From Roseomonas marmotae (GTDB taxonomy: Bacteria; Pseudomonadota; Alphaproteobacteria; Acetobacterales; Acetobacteraceae), in contig NZ_CP061092.1 in NCBI RefSeq assembly GCF_017654485.1, positions 155,320 through 219,319 on the forward strand: DNA of 64,000 nt, given 5' to 3'. The translations under genes were made by a program, and so were the position numbers. The notes under the pieces were generated by a model. That model was not told where the DNA came from and ran no database searches. It saw only the letters and a list, made by a program, of their open reading frames with translations. Shown here piece after piece: positions 9,034 to 17,530 of this stretch; positions within the stretch are counted from its first letter, which is position 1, and every line of letters begins with the position of its first letter.

Positions 9034-9573
9034 TCAGGTGCCACCCGCCGTCGCGCGACGCTCGGCGAACTCGCGTTCCAGCAGGGGTATGGAACCGCCT
9101 GCTTGCCAGATCTGCACCATCCGGGGCGAGAACGGCCGGGCAAGCAGCGTGGCACCCGCCGCATTGCGGATGATTCCGGTGGCCGGGTCCGCCTCGATCA
9201 CCTCGCCATCTCCGACCGCATCCGTGATGCCGGGGCAGGTCATGACCGGAAGGCCGACATTGAGGGCGCGCCGGATGATGCCGGACTCGCAGGATTCGAC
9301 GATTACCACCGCGATCCCGGAGGCCTTCATCGCGACGCTCACCTCCACATGATTGTGGTGCCCGAAATTCCTGCCACCGACCACGATATCGCCGGTCCGC
9401 ACCTGCGCCGGAAACTCCGGGCGGAGGCGGCGGAAGCACATGGCGCGCAGGGCCTCCTCGTCGAAGGCCTTGCCGAAGCCTTCGCGCACGATGGAGAATT
9501 CGATGATCCCGTCGTCGCCGCTGACATTGTCGCCGAATTTCCAGACCCGGCCGCGAAGGTTGGTGCCGCTCAT
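9034..9573 (-). CDS. LeuD-like 3-isopropylmalate dehydratase small subunit homologue
   Basis: Swivel-domain subunit (179 residues) of a two-subunit aconitase-superfamily hydro-lyase. The segment GDIVVGGRNFGHHNHVE matches the active-site loop GxNFGxGSSRE of LeuD, although the usual Gly-Ser-Ser-Arg is replaced by HHNH, an unusual substitution at the substrate carboxylate-binding position. KASGIAVVIVESC and RRALNVGLPVM correspond to the conserved core. Encoded 169 bp downstream of the LeuC-like partner. The altered loop, and a setting in a catabolic cluster without other leucine genes, suggest a substrate other than isopropylmalate. Confidence 0.85.
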   Translation of the reverse strand: MSGTNLRGRVWKFGDNVSGDDGIIEFSIVREGFGKAFDEEALRAMCFRRLRPEFPAQVRTGDIVVGGRNFGHHNHVEVSVAMKASGIAVVIVESCESGIIRRALNVGLPVMTCPGITDAVGDGEVIEADPATGIIRNAAGATLLARPFSPRMVQIWQAGGSIPLLEREFAERRATAGGT

Positions 9574-9742
9574 GGCGTCTCTCCCAGGCCGATCTGGCCA
9601 GCAGCTCGCCTGGGGTCAGGTTCCCGCCCGCCCGCGATGGGGGCGGCCATCCGTACCGGGGCATCCGGGGAGATCCGTGCCCCCGTTTCAGCGGTCGGGA
9701 GCATCGTCCAGGCGGTGGGGAGCCGGTGCGGGCGGCGGATGG

Positions 9743-11032
9743 TCATGCCGCGCTCCCGCCGGGTTCGCCCAGCATCAGACGGGGGTCGGTGATCTCACCC
9801 GCCACGGCGGCGGCGGCCACAGCATAGGGGCCGGCGAGGAAGACCTCGGCCGAGCGGCTGCCGTTGCGCCCCTGATAGTTGAACTGCTGGGTGGAGATCA
9901 GCACCTCATGGTCGTTGAGCTGCCCCTGGTATCCCCAGCAGGTCGTGCAGCCCGGCGCCAGCACGGTGGCCCCGGCATCGGAGAAGACCTCCAGCAATCC
10001 TTCCCGCGCGGCGGCCGAATAAACCTCCCGGCTGCCCGGCGTGATGTAGAGCGTGACATGCCGCGCCACCTGGCGGCCGCGCAGGATGGCGGCGGCGGCG
10101 CGCATGTCATCCAGCCGGTTGCCTGCGCAGGAGCCGATGGTGGCCTGGTCGATCCGCTTTCCGCTGACCTCGCCGACGGGCACGCCGCCATGCAGGTCAG
10201 GCGGGCGGGTCACCATGGGGGAGAGGGTGGAGAGGTCGTAGGATGCCTCCAGCACATAGGCGGCGTCCGGATCGGCCTCCACGATGTGCCAGGGGCGGCC
10301 CGCCGCCCGCTCCTCGACATAGGCGCGCGCCGCCGCGTCCACAGGCATCACGCCGGTATAGGCACCGCTATGGAACAGCGAGGCGAGGATTGTCTGCCGG
10401 TCATCCATCGAGAGGCCGGCAATAGCCGGGCCGGCGAATTCCACGCAGCAGCCGAGCAGGTGGTCCGTCGCGCCATGATCGCGGATGATCGTCTGGATCA
10501 GGTCCCGCGCCGTGACGCCGGGGGGCAGGGCACCGGTCAGGGTGATGCGGGCGGAGGGTGGCACCGAAAGCCAGTTCTGATCCTCGATGAGGGAGACGAT
10601 TACCTCCGTCGAGATCGGGATGTTCAGCGCGCCGACGGCGCCGAGGCTGGCGATGTTACCTTCGTCCGAGAAGATCAACAGTCCGGGGCGCGCGAAGCCG
10701 CGCTCCATCATGACCTGATGCCGCAGGCCGCTGCCCGGGCCGAAGAAGTTCTCGATCCCCTGCGCCTCGCACCAGTCCCGCAGGGTACGGTGCGTCTGGT
10801 AATGATGTGACCCCATGGCGGCGGAGGTGGAGTGGTCGATCACCATCACCGCCTTGTCCGGGCGTGGGATGCACTTCACCCCGATGCGTTCGAGATTGCG
10901 CTGGTGGCCGGGCCAGAACAGCTCCTGGCACACGGTATAATCCGCCGAGACGGTGACGTATTCCCCCACCTCGACGGACCCGCGCCCGAGGGTGCGGGCG
11001 ATGACCTTCTGCGCGACCGTCTGCCCTGCCAC
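9743..11032 (-). CDS. LeuC-like 3-isopropylmalate dehydratase/homoaconitase large subunit homologue
   Basis: Aconitase-superfamily [4Fe-4S] hydro-lyase subunit, 429 residues, shorter than Escherichia coli LeuC and like the archaeal/HacA type. TVAQKVIARTLG opens the protein as in LeuC. Cluster ligands are Cys in IGSCAGNR and both Cys in PGCTTCWG, near the C-terminus; DHSTSA and HQVMMERG are active-site segments. The substrate-recognising loops differ from biosynthetic LeuC. Thirteen bases separate it from the upstream Bug receptor. The likely role is reversible hydration/dehydration of a dicarboxylate or tricarboxylate taken up by the cell; substrate unknown. Confidence 0.88.
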   Translation of the reverse strand: MAGQTVAQKVIARTLGRGSVEVGEYVTVSADYTVCQELFWPGHQRNLERIGVKCIPRPDKAVMVIDHSTSAAMGSHHYQTHRTLRDWCEAQGIENFFGPGSGLRHQVMMERGFARPGLLIFSDEGNIASLGAVGALNIPISTEVIVSLIEDQNWLSVPPSARITLTGALPPGVTARDLIQTIIRDHGATDHLLGCCVEFAGPAIAGLSMDDRQTILASLFHSGAYTGVMPVDAAARAYVEERAAGRPWHIVEADPDAAYVLEASYDLSTLSPMVTRPPDLHGGVPVGEVSGKRIDQATIGSCAGNRLDDMRAAAAILRGRQVARHVTLYITPGSREVYSAAAREGLLEVFSDAGATVLAPGCTTCWGYQGQLNDHEVLISTQQFNYQGRNGSRSAEVFLAGPYAVAAAAVAGEITDPRLMLGEPGGSAA

Positions 11033-11045
11033 CGGCCGTCCTCCC

Positions 11046-12020
11046 TCAGTTCGACTTCGTGCCGGCGGCGCGGGATACCTCGGCCCAGCGGGCGATCTCC
11101 TGCCGGATGCGCGCCATCAGCGCTTCCGGCGTGCTGGGCGCCGCCGCCGCGCCCTGGGCGGCGAAGATGCGCTGCACCTCCGCGTCGCCCAGGGTCTCTA
11201 CGATCGCGCGGCGCAGGATATCCAGCCGCTCCGCCGGCACGGCGGCCGGCGCCAGCAGGCAGTACCAGTTCTCCAGCTCCAGGTCCTTCACGCCGGCTTC
11301 CGCCATGGTGGGCACTTCGGGCAGGGCCGTCAGCCTGCTGCGCGTGGTGACGGCCAGCGCCCGCAATTCCCCGGACTGGATGAAGGGCAGGAGTGCCGGC
11401 CCTTCACCGATCATCATCTGGATCTGGCCGGATACGAGGTCGGTGGTCGCCGGCGCGGCGCCGCGATAGGGCACGTGCACGATGTCGATGCCGGTGCGCA
11501 GCCGCAGCAGCTCGCCCGCCAGATGCGGGCCGGTGCCATTGCCGCCGGAGCCAAAGGACAGGCGGCCAGGCTCTGCCTTGGCGAGCGCGACCAGCTCGGC
11601 CACCGTGCGCGCCGGGACCTTGGCATTCACCGCCAGGATTTCCGGCACCGCCGCCATCATGGTCAGCGGTGCGAAATCCTTGAGCGGATCATAGGGCATC
11701 TGCGGCATGAGGCTGAGCGCGCCGGCGAGCGAGCCCGTGCCGCCGACGCCGATGGTATAGCCATCGGCGGGCGCCTTCGCGACGATCTCCACCCCCAGCA
11801 CGCCGCCGGCGCCGGGGCGGCTGTCCACCACCACCGGCTGGCCCAGCCGCTCCGTCAGGCCACGACCGACCGCGCGGCTGAAGACATCCGCGGGACCGCC
11901 GGGGGCATAAGGCAGGACCCATCGGATGGGGCGGCCGGGAAAGCGGTTGCCCTGAGCGAGAGCGGGGCGGGCAAGACCGAAGGCGACAAGACTCAAGCCG
12001 GCAAGCTGTCTGCGGTACAT
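11046..12020 (-). CDS. Bug-family (TctC) substrate-binding protein
   Basis: Periplasmic carboxylate receptor, 324 residues from the ATG at 12020, with a signal peptide (MYRRQLAGLSLVAFGLA, cleavage near ALAQ). FPGRPIRWVLPYAPGG, VVVDSRPGAGGVLG, HVPYRGAAPATTDLVSG and LPEVPTMAEAGV are the expected family segments. It precedes the LeuC/LeuD-like genes on the same strand, tying the receptor to the hydro-lyase and suggesting that it captures the substrate. No TctA/TctB partner is present. Confidence 0.9.
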   Translation of the reverse strand: MYRRQLAGLSLVAFGLARPALAQGNRFPGRPIRWVLPYAPGGPADVFSRAVGRGLTERLGQPVVVDSRPGAGGVLGVEIVAKAPADGYTIGVGGTGSLAGALSLMPQMPYDPLKDFAPLTMMAAVPEILAVNAKVPARTVAELVALAKAEPGRLSFGSGGNGTGPHLAGELLRLRTGIDIVHVPYRGAAPATTDLVSGQIQMMIGEGPALLPFIQSGELRALAVTTRSRLTALPEVPTMAEAGVKDLELENWYCLLAPAAVPAERLDILRRAIVETLGDAEVQRIFAAQGAAAAPSTPEALMARIRQEIARWAEVSRAAGTKSN

Positions 12021-12074
12021 CCCCGTTTCCTCTCCTCCGCGGCCCGTTGCTCGGGCTTCGCGTCGCCACGAAAC

Positions 12075-12090
12075 CATATCGTCCGATATG
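12075..12090. promoter_or_regulatory. inverted repeat, putative operator
   Basis: CATATCG-TC-CGATATG forms a perfect seven-base inverted repeat 55 bp upstream of the Bug receptor start, within a short AT-rich island in otherwise GC-rich DNA. It looks like a dimeric regulator site, but no regulator gene of the cluster is visible. Confidence 0.5.
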
Positions 12091-12113
12091 AAGCAATAAA
12101 CCAAATGAATGAC

Positions 12114-12923
12114 CTAATGCGGTGAGGCGCGCTCGCCCAGGAAGGCTGCCATGGCTGCGTTGAAGGCCTCCGGCGCCTCGATGCCCGGCAGATGGCCCGC
12201 ATCGGGGATCTCCACGAAGCGGCTGTCCGGGATCATCCCGGCCAGGGCGCGCATGGTCGTGGGCATCGCGCCGTCCTGCGCCCCGGCCAGGAGCAGGACC
12301 GGCTGCCGCAGCGTCGGAAGTGCCGCACGGAACTCGTAGTTCTGCAGCGCGGTGGCGCAGGCGACGAAGCCTTGCAGCGGCGTGGCGGCAATCATGGCCT
12401 GCAGGCGACCCATCGAAGGATGGTCGGATTCCCGCGACTTCGGCGTGAACCAGCGGGCGAGCGTCGCCTTGGCAACCGCGTCCATGCCGTGTGCGGCGGC
12501 GAAATCCATCCGTTCCCGCCACATGGCCGCCCCGCCTGGCGCGGTGCCCGCCTGCCCGTCGGAGGCGACCACGGCCGCGACAAGGCCGGGCTCGCGCGTG
12601 GCGAGCAGCAGCGCGGTGGCCGCGCCCATCGAGACGCCCGCGAAAACCGCGTCCGAAGCGCCGAAATGCCGCATGAGCGCGGCGGCATCCCCGGCCAGTT
12701 CGTCGAGGTTGGTGGGGTTGGGCGGAACCTCGGTGCCGCCATGGCCGCGCTGGTCGTAGCGCAGAATGCGGTAGCGGTCTCCGAAGGCCGCGACCTGGTC
12801 GTCCCAGAGCGTCAGGTCTGTCAGCAGGGAGTTGCTGAAGACGAGCCAGGGCGCAGCTTCCGGCCCATCCAGCCGGCAGCGGAAGCGGAGGCCGTTGACC
12901 CGCACCGTCTCTGAAGTCACCAT
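12114..12923 (-). CDS. alpha/beta-hydrolase, 3-oxoadipate enol-lactonase-like
   Basis: Cytoplasmic alpha/beta-hydrolase of 269 residues in the PcaD/BphD-like group. Visible are the oxyanion segment WLVFSNSLLTDLTLWDDQ, RYDQRGHGGTE, the nucleophile elbow GVSMGAAT (Ser near residue 100), the acid candidate in LLAGAQDGAMPT and the catalytic His in DAGHLPGIE. The start ATG at 12923 follows GGAG at nine bases. It is the first gene of the leftward operon, and its start is divergent from the fumarase alpha gene. It could hydrolyse a lactone or ester intermediate; PcaD activity itself is not demonstrated. Confidence 0.82.
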   Translation of the reverse strand: MVTSETVRVNGLRFRCRLDGPEAAPWLVFSNSLLTDLTLWDDQVAAFGDRYRILRYDQRGHGGTEVPPNPTNLDELAGDAAALMRHFGASDAVFAGVSMGAATALLLATREPGLVAAVVASDGQAGTAPGGAAMWRERMDFAAAHGMDAVAKATLARWFTPKSRESDHPSMGRLQAMIAATPLQGFVACATALQNYEFRAALPTLRQPVLLLAGAQDGAMPTTMRALAGMIPDSRFVEIPDAGHLPGIEAPEAFNAAMAAFLGERASPH

Positions 12924-13137
12924 CGTCAATCTTCTCCACTTTCGGGCCGGCTTACAGGGGCGGCACCATGCGGCTGCCGGGCGGGTCTTTCCTGGCCCTG
13001 TGGCGCGGAGTGTTGCCCGCAAGCCGCCGGAAGTCAAAAGGCCAGTTTATTGACTTAATCGCCGCGCTCCGCCAGACTGGGCGGAAAGGACGGCCAGCGG
13101 GTCACAAGGACCGGCGGCCACCAAGGGACGGAACGCG
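12924..13137. promoter_or_regulatory. divergent promoter region of the catabolic cluster
   Basis: This 214-bp gap separates the leftward hydrolase operon from the rightward fumarase operon. It holds an AT-rich segment around 13040-13060 with GTTTATTGACTTAAT, the mirror of CAATAAAC found at about 12095 upstream of the Bug receptor. TTGACT could serve as a rightward -35. Promoters are inferred from position and composition only. Confidence 0.5.
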
Positions 13138-14007
13138 GTGCCGATCACCTCCGAGCAGATTAAACATCTCACGGCCCAGCTCTATGCCTGGTCGCTCCGC
13201 AAGGTGCCGGACGACACGCTGGAGGCACTGCGCCGGGCGCGCGAGACGGAGACGAACGCCGTCGCCCAGAGGACGCTCGGCATCCTGTTGCGCAGCGCCG
13301 AGATGGCGGAAACACAGGACCGCCTCGTCTGCTCCGATTCCGGCGTGCCCACCTACGTCATCGCGATCGGCACCGGGGTGCGACTGGACGGCAACATCAA
13401 GCAGGCGGTGTCCGACGGCTTCGATGAGCTGATCGCCACTTCGAACCCGCCGCTGCTCAAGCACGTCACCAATCCACTGACCAATGAGCGGAGCTATCGC
13501 GGCAAGGAGATGCCGCTGGTCACCTGGGATCTGATCGACGGTGCCGACTACGTGGACATCACCTGCCAGCCCAAGGCGCTCGGCTCCGGCCGGTGGGCGG
13601 CGATGGAGATCTTCACCTTCCCGACGCTGGAGCAGATCGAGCGCTACGTCATGGAATGCGTGCTGAAGGCGGGTTCGCAGCATTGCCCGCCGGTGAATAT
13701 CGGCGTCGGTATCGGCGGCTCCTTCGACTACTGCGCCAAGCTCGCGGCGCGGGCGACGCTACGCCAGTACGGCACGGTGAACCCCGACCCGACCCTGGCG
13801 GCGATGGAGGCGCGCCTGCTCAAGGCCGTGAACGCCACAGGCTTCGGGCCCATGGGCACGGGCGGGGATACCACGGCGCTGGGCGTGCACGTGGAATACG
13901 CGGCGGGCCACGGCTTCACCCCGGTCGCCGTCGCCTTCAACTGCTGGATCAATCGCCGCACCCGTGCCCGCCTCTATGAGGACGGGCGCGTGGAGCGGGT
14001 GGAATAG
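13138..14007 (+). CDS. class I fumarase / tartrate dehydratase-type hydro-lyase, alpha subunit
   Basis: Oxygen-sensitive [4Fe-4S] hydro-lyase alpha subunit (289 residues), family FumA N-terminal/TtdA. Cluster-ligand candidates are Cys in DRLVCSDSGVPTY, in VDITCQPKALGSG and in GSQHCPPVNIGVGIGGS, followed by GPMGTGGDTTALGVHVE. It starts at a GTG with GGGACGGAA before it. The beta subunit follows after nine bases, which is the normal arrangement of the split enzymes. Such enzymes hydrate fumarate, mesaconate or dehydrate tartrate; the position at the head of a CoA-dependent catabolic operon argues for a dedicated substrate. Confidence 0.88.
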   Translation: MPITSEQIKHLTAQLYAWSLRKVPDDTLEALRRARETETNAVAQRTLGILLRSAEMAETQDRLVCSDSGVPTYVIAIGTGVRLDGNIKQAVSDGFDELIATSNPPLLKHVTNPLTNERSYRGKEMPLVTWDLIDGADYVDITCQPKALGSGRWAAMEIFTFPTLEQIERYVMECVLKAGSQHCPPVNIGVGIGGSFDYCAKLAARATLRQYGTVNPDPTLAAMEARLLKAVNATGFGPMGTGGDTTALGVHVEYAAGHGFTPVAVAFNCWINRRTRARLYEDGRVERVE

Positions 14008-14016
14008 GAGCGGGGG

Positions 14017-14652
14017 ATGGAAGAGATCCGGCGCCTGCGCATGCCCCTCTCGCGCGAGGATGCGCTCTCGCTCCGCGCGGGAGAGATGGTGCTGCTGGAC
14101 GGAGAGATCGTCATCACCGCCGGCCTGCCGACGCATCACCGCCTGGCCGAATGCGCGGCCGGAACGCGCGAGGCGCCGCGGGATCTCCACGGCGCCGGCC
14201 TGTTCCACCTCGGCAGCTATTCGCGGGAGACGCAGGACGGCGCCTTTGAGGTTCTCTACATGAATCCCACCACCAGCACGCGCTTCAATGCGCTGATGCC
14301 CGGGCTGATCCGGCACTTCGGCCTGCGCGCGGTAGGCGGCAAGGGTGGCCTGGATGCCGGCTGCGTCGCGGCGATGCAGGAAGCCGGCTGCGTCTATCTT
14401 TCCTTCGTCGGCGGCGGCGCGCCGCTGCTCTCGGACGCGATCCGGGAGGTGGTGTCGGTTCACTGGAACGACCTCGTCTCCCACTACCGTCTGGTGACGC
14501 TGCGGGTGGAGGCGCTGGGGCCGCTGACCGTGGGCATCGATGCCCATGGCAACAGCCTCTACGGCGACCTCAACGCGGCGGCCACGGCGCGGCTGCCCGC
14601 CATCATGGCGGAACTGGCGCGTGAGCGGGACAATTCAGGAGAAGCTGCGTGA
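14017..14652 (+). CDS. class I fumarase / tartrate dehydratase-type hydro-lyase, beta subunit
   Basis: Beta subunit (211 residues, FumA C-terminal/TtdB domain). Landmarks are LRAGEMVLLDGEIVITAG, PTHHRLAEC, the STRFNALMPGLIRHFGLRAVGGKGG segment corresponding to the fumarase C-terminal signature, and VGIDAHGNSLY. It provides the swivel domain completing the active site with the alpha subunit. Its stop codon overlaps the GTG start of the dehydrogenase (GTGA), indicating translational coupling. Confidence 0.88.
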   Translation: MEEIRRLRMPLSREDALSLRAGEMVLLDGEIVITAGLPTHHRLAECAAGTREAPRDLHGAGLFHLGSYSRETQDGAFEVLYMNPTTSTRFNALMPGLIRHFGLRAVGGKGGLDAGCVAAMQEAGCVYLSFVGGGAPLLSDAIREVVSVHWNDLVSHYRLVTLRVEALGPLTVGIDAHGNSLYGDLNAAATARLPAIMAELARERDNSGEAA

Positions 14653-15563
14653 CACAAGAGACCATCCTCCTCCTGGCCCCCTTACCCAAGGACCTTCAGG
14701 ATGCGCTGGCGGCCGAATACGCCCTGGTGGAGCGCGATGACGCCGCGGCCAGCGAGGCGCGGATCGCCGTCACCACGGGCATGGCGGGGGCGGATGCCGC
14801 GACGATGGACAGCTTTCCGGGCCTGCGGCTGATCGCCTCGCAGGGCGTGGGGCTGGACCGGATCGACCTGGCTGCGGCGGCGCGGCGCGGCATCGCCGTC
14901 TGCCACACGCCCGATGAACTGACGGCGGATGTGGCCGATTTCGCCGTCGGGCTGCTCTACGCCACCATGCGCCGCATCGTGGAAGCGGACCGCTTCGTCC
15001 GCGCCGGCCGCTGGTCCCGGGAGAGAATGGGACTGGGCACGGGGATACAGGGCAAGCGCGCCGGCATCGTCGGTCTCGGAAAGATCGGCTCGGCCATCGC
15101 CTCGCGCGCCGCCGGGATCGGCATGCAGGTGGCCTGGCACGGCCCGCGTCCGAAGCCCGAGGCCCCCTGGCCCTATGTGGAGGACCTGACGGAGCTGGCC
15201 CGCGGGTCGGACGTGCTGATCCTCGCGGCGCCGGGCGGCGCTTCCTCTCACCACATGGTGGATGCCGGCGTGCTTGCGGCACTCGGCCCCCGCGGCTTCC
15301 TGATCAACATCGCGCGCGGTTCGGTGGTGGATGAGGCGGCACTGCTGCAGGCATTGGAGACGCGCAGCATCGGCGGCGCGGGCCTCGATGTCTTCGCCAG
15401 CGAACCCGGGCTCGACCCGCGCTTCCTGCCGCTGGAGAATGTTGTGCTGGCGCCGCACTACGCCTCCCTGACGGGAGAGACGCGGCAGGCCATCATCGGC
15501 CGGCTACTGGCCGATATCGGTCATTTCCGCGCCGGCCGTCCCTTCTTGAACGTGGTCGCCTGA
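14649..15563 (+). CDS. NAD(P)-dependent D-2-hydroxyacid dehydrogenase
   Basis: Cytoplasmic dehydrogenase of 304 residues that interconverts 2-hydroxy and 2-oxo acids. The nucleotide-binding motif GIVGLGKIGSAIASRAA lies near residue 140, the catalytic Arg in LINIARGSVVDEAAL, Glu in the FASEPGLDP segment and His in VLAPHYASLT. It starts at GTG overlapping the fumarase beta stop. It would act on the hydroxyacid made or consumed by the hydro-lyases; glyoxylate/hydroxypyruvate reductases are its close relatives. Confidence 0.88.
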   Translation: MTQETILLLAPLPKDLQDALAAEYALVERDDAAASEARIAVTTGMAGADAATMDSFPGLRLIASQGVGLDRIDLAAAARRGIAVCHTPDELTADVADFAVGLLYATMRRIVEADRFVRAGRWSRERMGLGTGIQGKRAGIVGLGKIGSAIASRAAGIGMQVAWHGPRPKPEAPWPYVEDLTELARGSDVLILAAPGGASSHHMVDAGVLAALGPRGFLINIARGSVVDEAALLQALETRSIGGAGLDVFASEPGLDPRFLPLENVVLAPHYASLTGETRQAIIGRLLADIGHFRAGRPFLNVVA

Positions 15564-15646
15564 AGGCCGCCACATCGGGCCGGTAGCGCGTCCGGCCCAA
15601 AAGAACTATACATATGAACTAATGGATATTTGGAGGACCTGGCCTG
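15564..15646 (+). promoter_or_regulatory. possible internal promoter
   Basis: An AT-rich island (ACTATACATATGAACTAATG) in an 83-bp gap splits the rightward genes, and a GGAGG ribosome binding site precedes the GST start. It contains ATATGAA, also present near 8265 and 12086. A second promoter for the GST-to-ligase genes is plausible. Confidence 0.45.
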
Positions 15647-16279
15647 ATGTCAGCCCAACCGCGTCCAACCCTGCACTGGTCCCCACGCTCGCCCTTCGTC
15701 CGCAAGGTGATGATCGCGGCGCATGAACTGGGCCTGGTGGAGCAGATCGCACTGGTCCGCACGGTGGTCCGCATGGGCCAGCCCAACCATGACCTGCTGC
15801 CCGACAATCCGCTGAGCAAGATTCCAACGCTGGTGCTTCCGGATGGTTCGACGATCTTCGACTCCCTCACCATCTGCGAGTATCTCGACGCCCAGGCCGG
15901 CGGTGGCCGCCTGCTGCCGCCCGCCGGGCCGGCGCGCTGGGTGGCGCTGACGCGCCACGCGCTCGGCAATGGCTATCTCGACCTGCTGATCCTCTGGCGC
16001 AACGAGCGTGACAAACCGGCCGAGCGGCAGACGCAGGAATGGCTGGACAGTTTTGCCACGAAGTCGCAGGCCACCCTGGCGCGGCTGGAGCGCGACGCGC
16101 CGGACCTCGGCGCCACGCCCTTCGATCTGGGCCACATCGCGCTGGGTTGCGCGCTGTCCTATCTGGATTTCCGCTTCGCCGACCTGGACTGGCGCGCCGG
16201 GCGCCCGGCCCTGGCGGCCTGGCATGAGGGCTTCGCCGCGCGGCCGTCCGTGCTCGCCACGGGGATCGTCGATGACTGA
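15647..16279 (+). CDS. glutathione S-transferase family protein
   Basis: GST-fold protein of 210 residues. The N-terminal thioredoxin-like domain has SPRSPFVRKVMIAAHELGL in place of the catalytic Ser/Cys region, the cis-Pro segment NPLSKIPTLVL and the glutathione-contacting FDSLTICEYLD; a helical C-terminal domain follows. Its role could be glutathione-dependent isomerisation, as in maleylpyruvate isomerase, or detoxification. It overlaps the following CoA-transferase start by eight bases, so it belongs to the operon. Confidence 0.85.
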   Translation: MSAQPRPTLHWSPRSPFVRKVMIAAHELGLVEQIALVRTVVRMGQPNHDLLPDNPLSKIPTLVLPDGSTIFDSLTICEYLDAQAGGGRLLPPAGPARWVALTRHALGNGYLDLLILWRNERDKPAERQTQEWLDSFATKSQATLARLERDAPDLGATPFDLGHIALGCALSYLDFRFADLDWRAGRPALAAWHEGFAARPSVLATGIVDD

Positions 16280-17513
16280 CGGCCTGCCGCCGCGCACCGG
16301 CCCGCTCTCGCATGTGAGGGTGCTGGACCTCAGCCGCATCATGGCCGCGCCCTGGGCCACGCAGATCCTGGCCGATCTCGGCGCCGACGTGATCAAGGTC
16401 GAACGTCCCGGCGCCGGCGACGACACCCGCTCCTGGGGCCCGCCCTTCCTGAAGAACGCGGAAGGGAATGCGACGCGGGAGGCCGGCTACTTCCTGGCCG
16501 TCAACCGCGGCAAGCGCAGCGTCACGGTGGATATGGCGAAGCCCGAGGGGCAGGCCATCATCCGCGAGCTGGCGAAGACCGCCGACATCGTGCTGGAGAA
16601 CTTCAAGACGGGCGCGCTGGCCAGATACGGGCTGGACGCGGCCTCCCTGCGCGCGGTCAATCCACGGCTCATCTACTGCTCCGTCACCGGCTTCGGCCAG
16701 GACGGGCCCCGCGCGGACCAGGCGGCCTATGACTTCGCCATCCAGGCCATGGGCGGGCTGATGAGCGTGACAGGCGAGCGGGACGACATGCCCGGCGGCG
16801 GCCCGCAGAAGGTCGGCGTGCCCATCGTGGACCTGATGACCGGCATGTATGCCGCCGTCTCCGTGCTCGCTGCCCTGGCGCGCAGGGGCGAGAGCGGGGA
16901 GGGGGAGTTCATCGACCTCGCGATGCTCGACGTACAGTCGGCCTTCCTGGCCAACCAGGCCATGAACTGGCTGGTTTCCGGCCGCACGCCGAAGCGCGGT
17001 GGCAACCGCCATCCCAATATCCAGCCGCAGGATGTCTTCGCCTGCGCGGATGGCTATTTCGTCCTGGCGGTCGGTAACGACGGTCAGTTCGCGAAGCTGT
17101 GCGAGGCGCTGGGGCGGCCAGAATGGGCCACCGATCCGCGCTTCGTGAAGAACCCGGACCGCGTCAGGAACAACGCCGAACTGACGCCGCTGCTGACCGC
17201 GCGCTTCGGCGAGATGCCGCGCGCCGGGCTGATGGCGGCGCTGGATGCCGCCGGCGTGCCCTGCGCGCCGATCAACGACATCCCGCAGGTCTTCGATGAT
17301 CCGCAGATAAAGCATCGGGAAATGTTGCGCCACCTGCCGCATCCATTGGCCGGCACCGTGCCGCAGGTGGTCAGCCCTATGCGCTTCACCACCAACCCGC
17401 TGCGCTTCGACCGCGCCCCGCCGCTGCTGGGACAACATACCGACGAGATCCTGCGCGAGCTGGGCATGGATGATGCCGCGCGCCAGGACCTTGCATCCCG
17501 CGGCATCGTCTGA
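16272..17513 (+). CDS. class III (CaiB/BaiF) CoA-transferase, copy 1
   Basis: Cytoplasmic family III CoA-transferase of 413 residues. Signatures are RVLDLSRIMAAPWATQILADLGADVIKVE, VNRGKRSVTVDMAKPEGQ, VLENFKTGALARYGLD, YCSVTGFGQDGP, and the catalytic Asp candidate in VGVPIVDLMTGMYAA near residue 180. Start ATG at 16272 overlaps the GST stop; the longer open frame upstream is a shadow of the GST gene. It would activate a carboxylate to its CoA ester. A second paralogue is at 20099. Confidence 0.92.
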   Translation: MTDGLPPRTGPLSHVRVLDLSRIMAAPWATQILADLGADVIKVERPGAGDDTRSWGPPFLKNAEGNATREAGYFLAVNRGKRSVTVDMAKPEGQAIIRELAKTADIVLENFKTGALARYGLDAASLRAVNPRLIYCSVTGFGQDGPRADQAAYDFAIQAMGGLMSVTGERDDMPGGGPQKVGVPIVDLMTGMYAAVSVLAALARRGESGEGEFIDLAMLDVQSAFLANQAMNWLVSGRTPKRGGNRHPNIQPQDVFACADGYFVLAVGNDGQFAKLCEALGRPEWATDPRFVKNPDRVRNNAELTPLLTARFGEMPRAGLMAALDAAGVPCAPINDIPQVFDDPQIKHREMLRHLPHPLAGTVPQVVSPMRFTTNPLRFDRAPPLLGQHTDEILRELGMDDAARQDLASRGIV

Positions 17514-17530
17514 GGCTGAGGAGACACCCC

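Noticed and set aside
9034..11032. Leucine biosynthesis genes leuC and leuD
   Set aside because: No leuA or leuB nearby, an altered LeuD substrate loop, and placement in a catabolic cluster with a Bug receptor.
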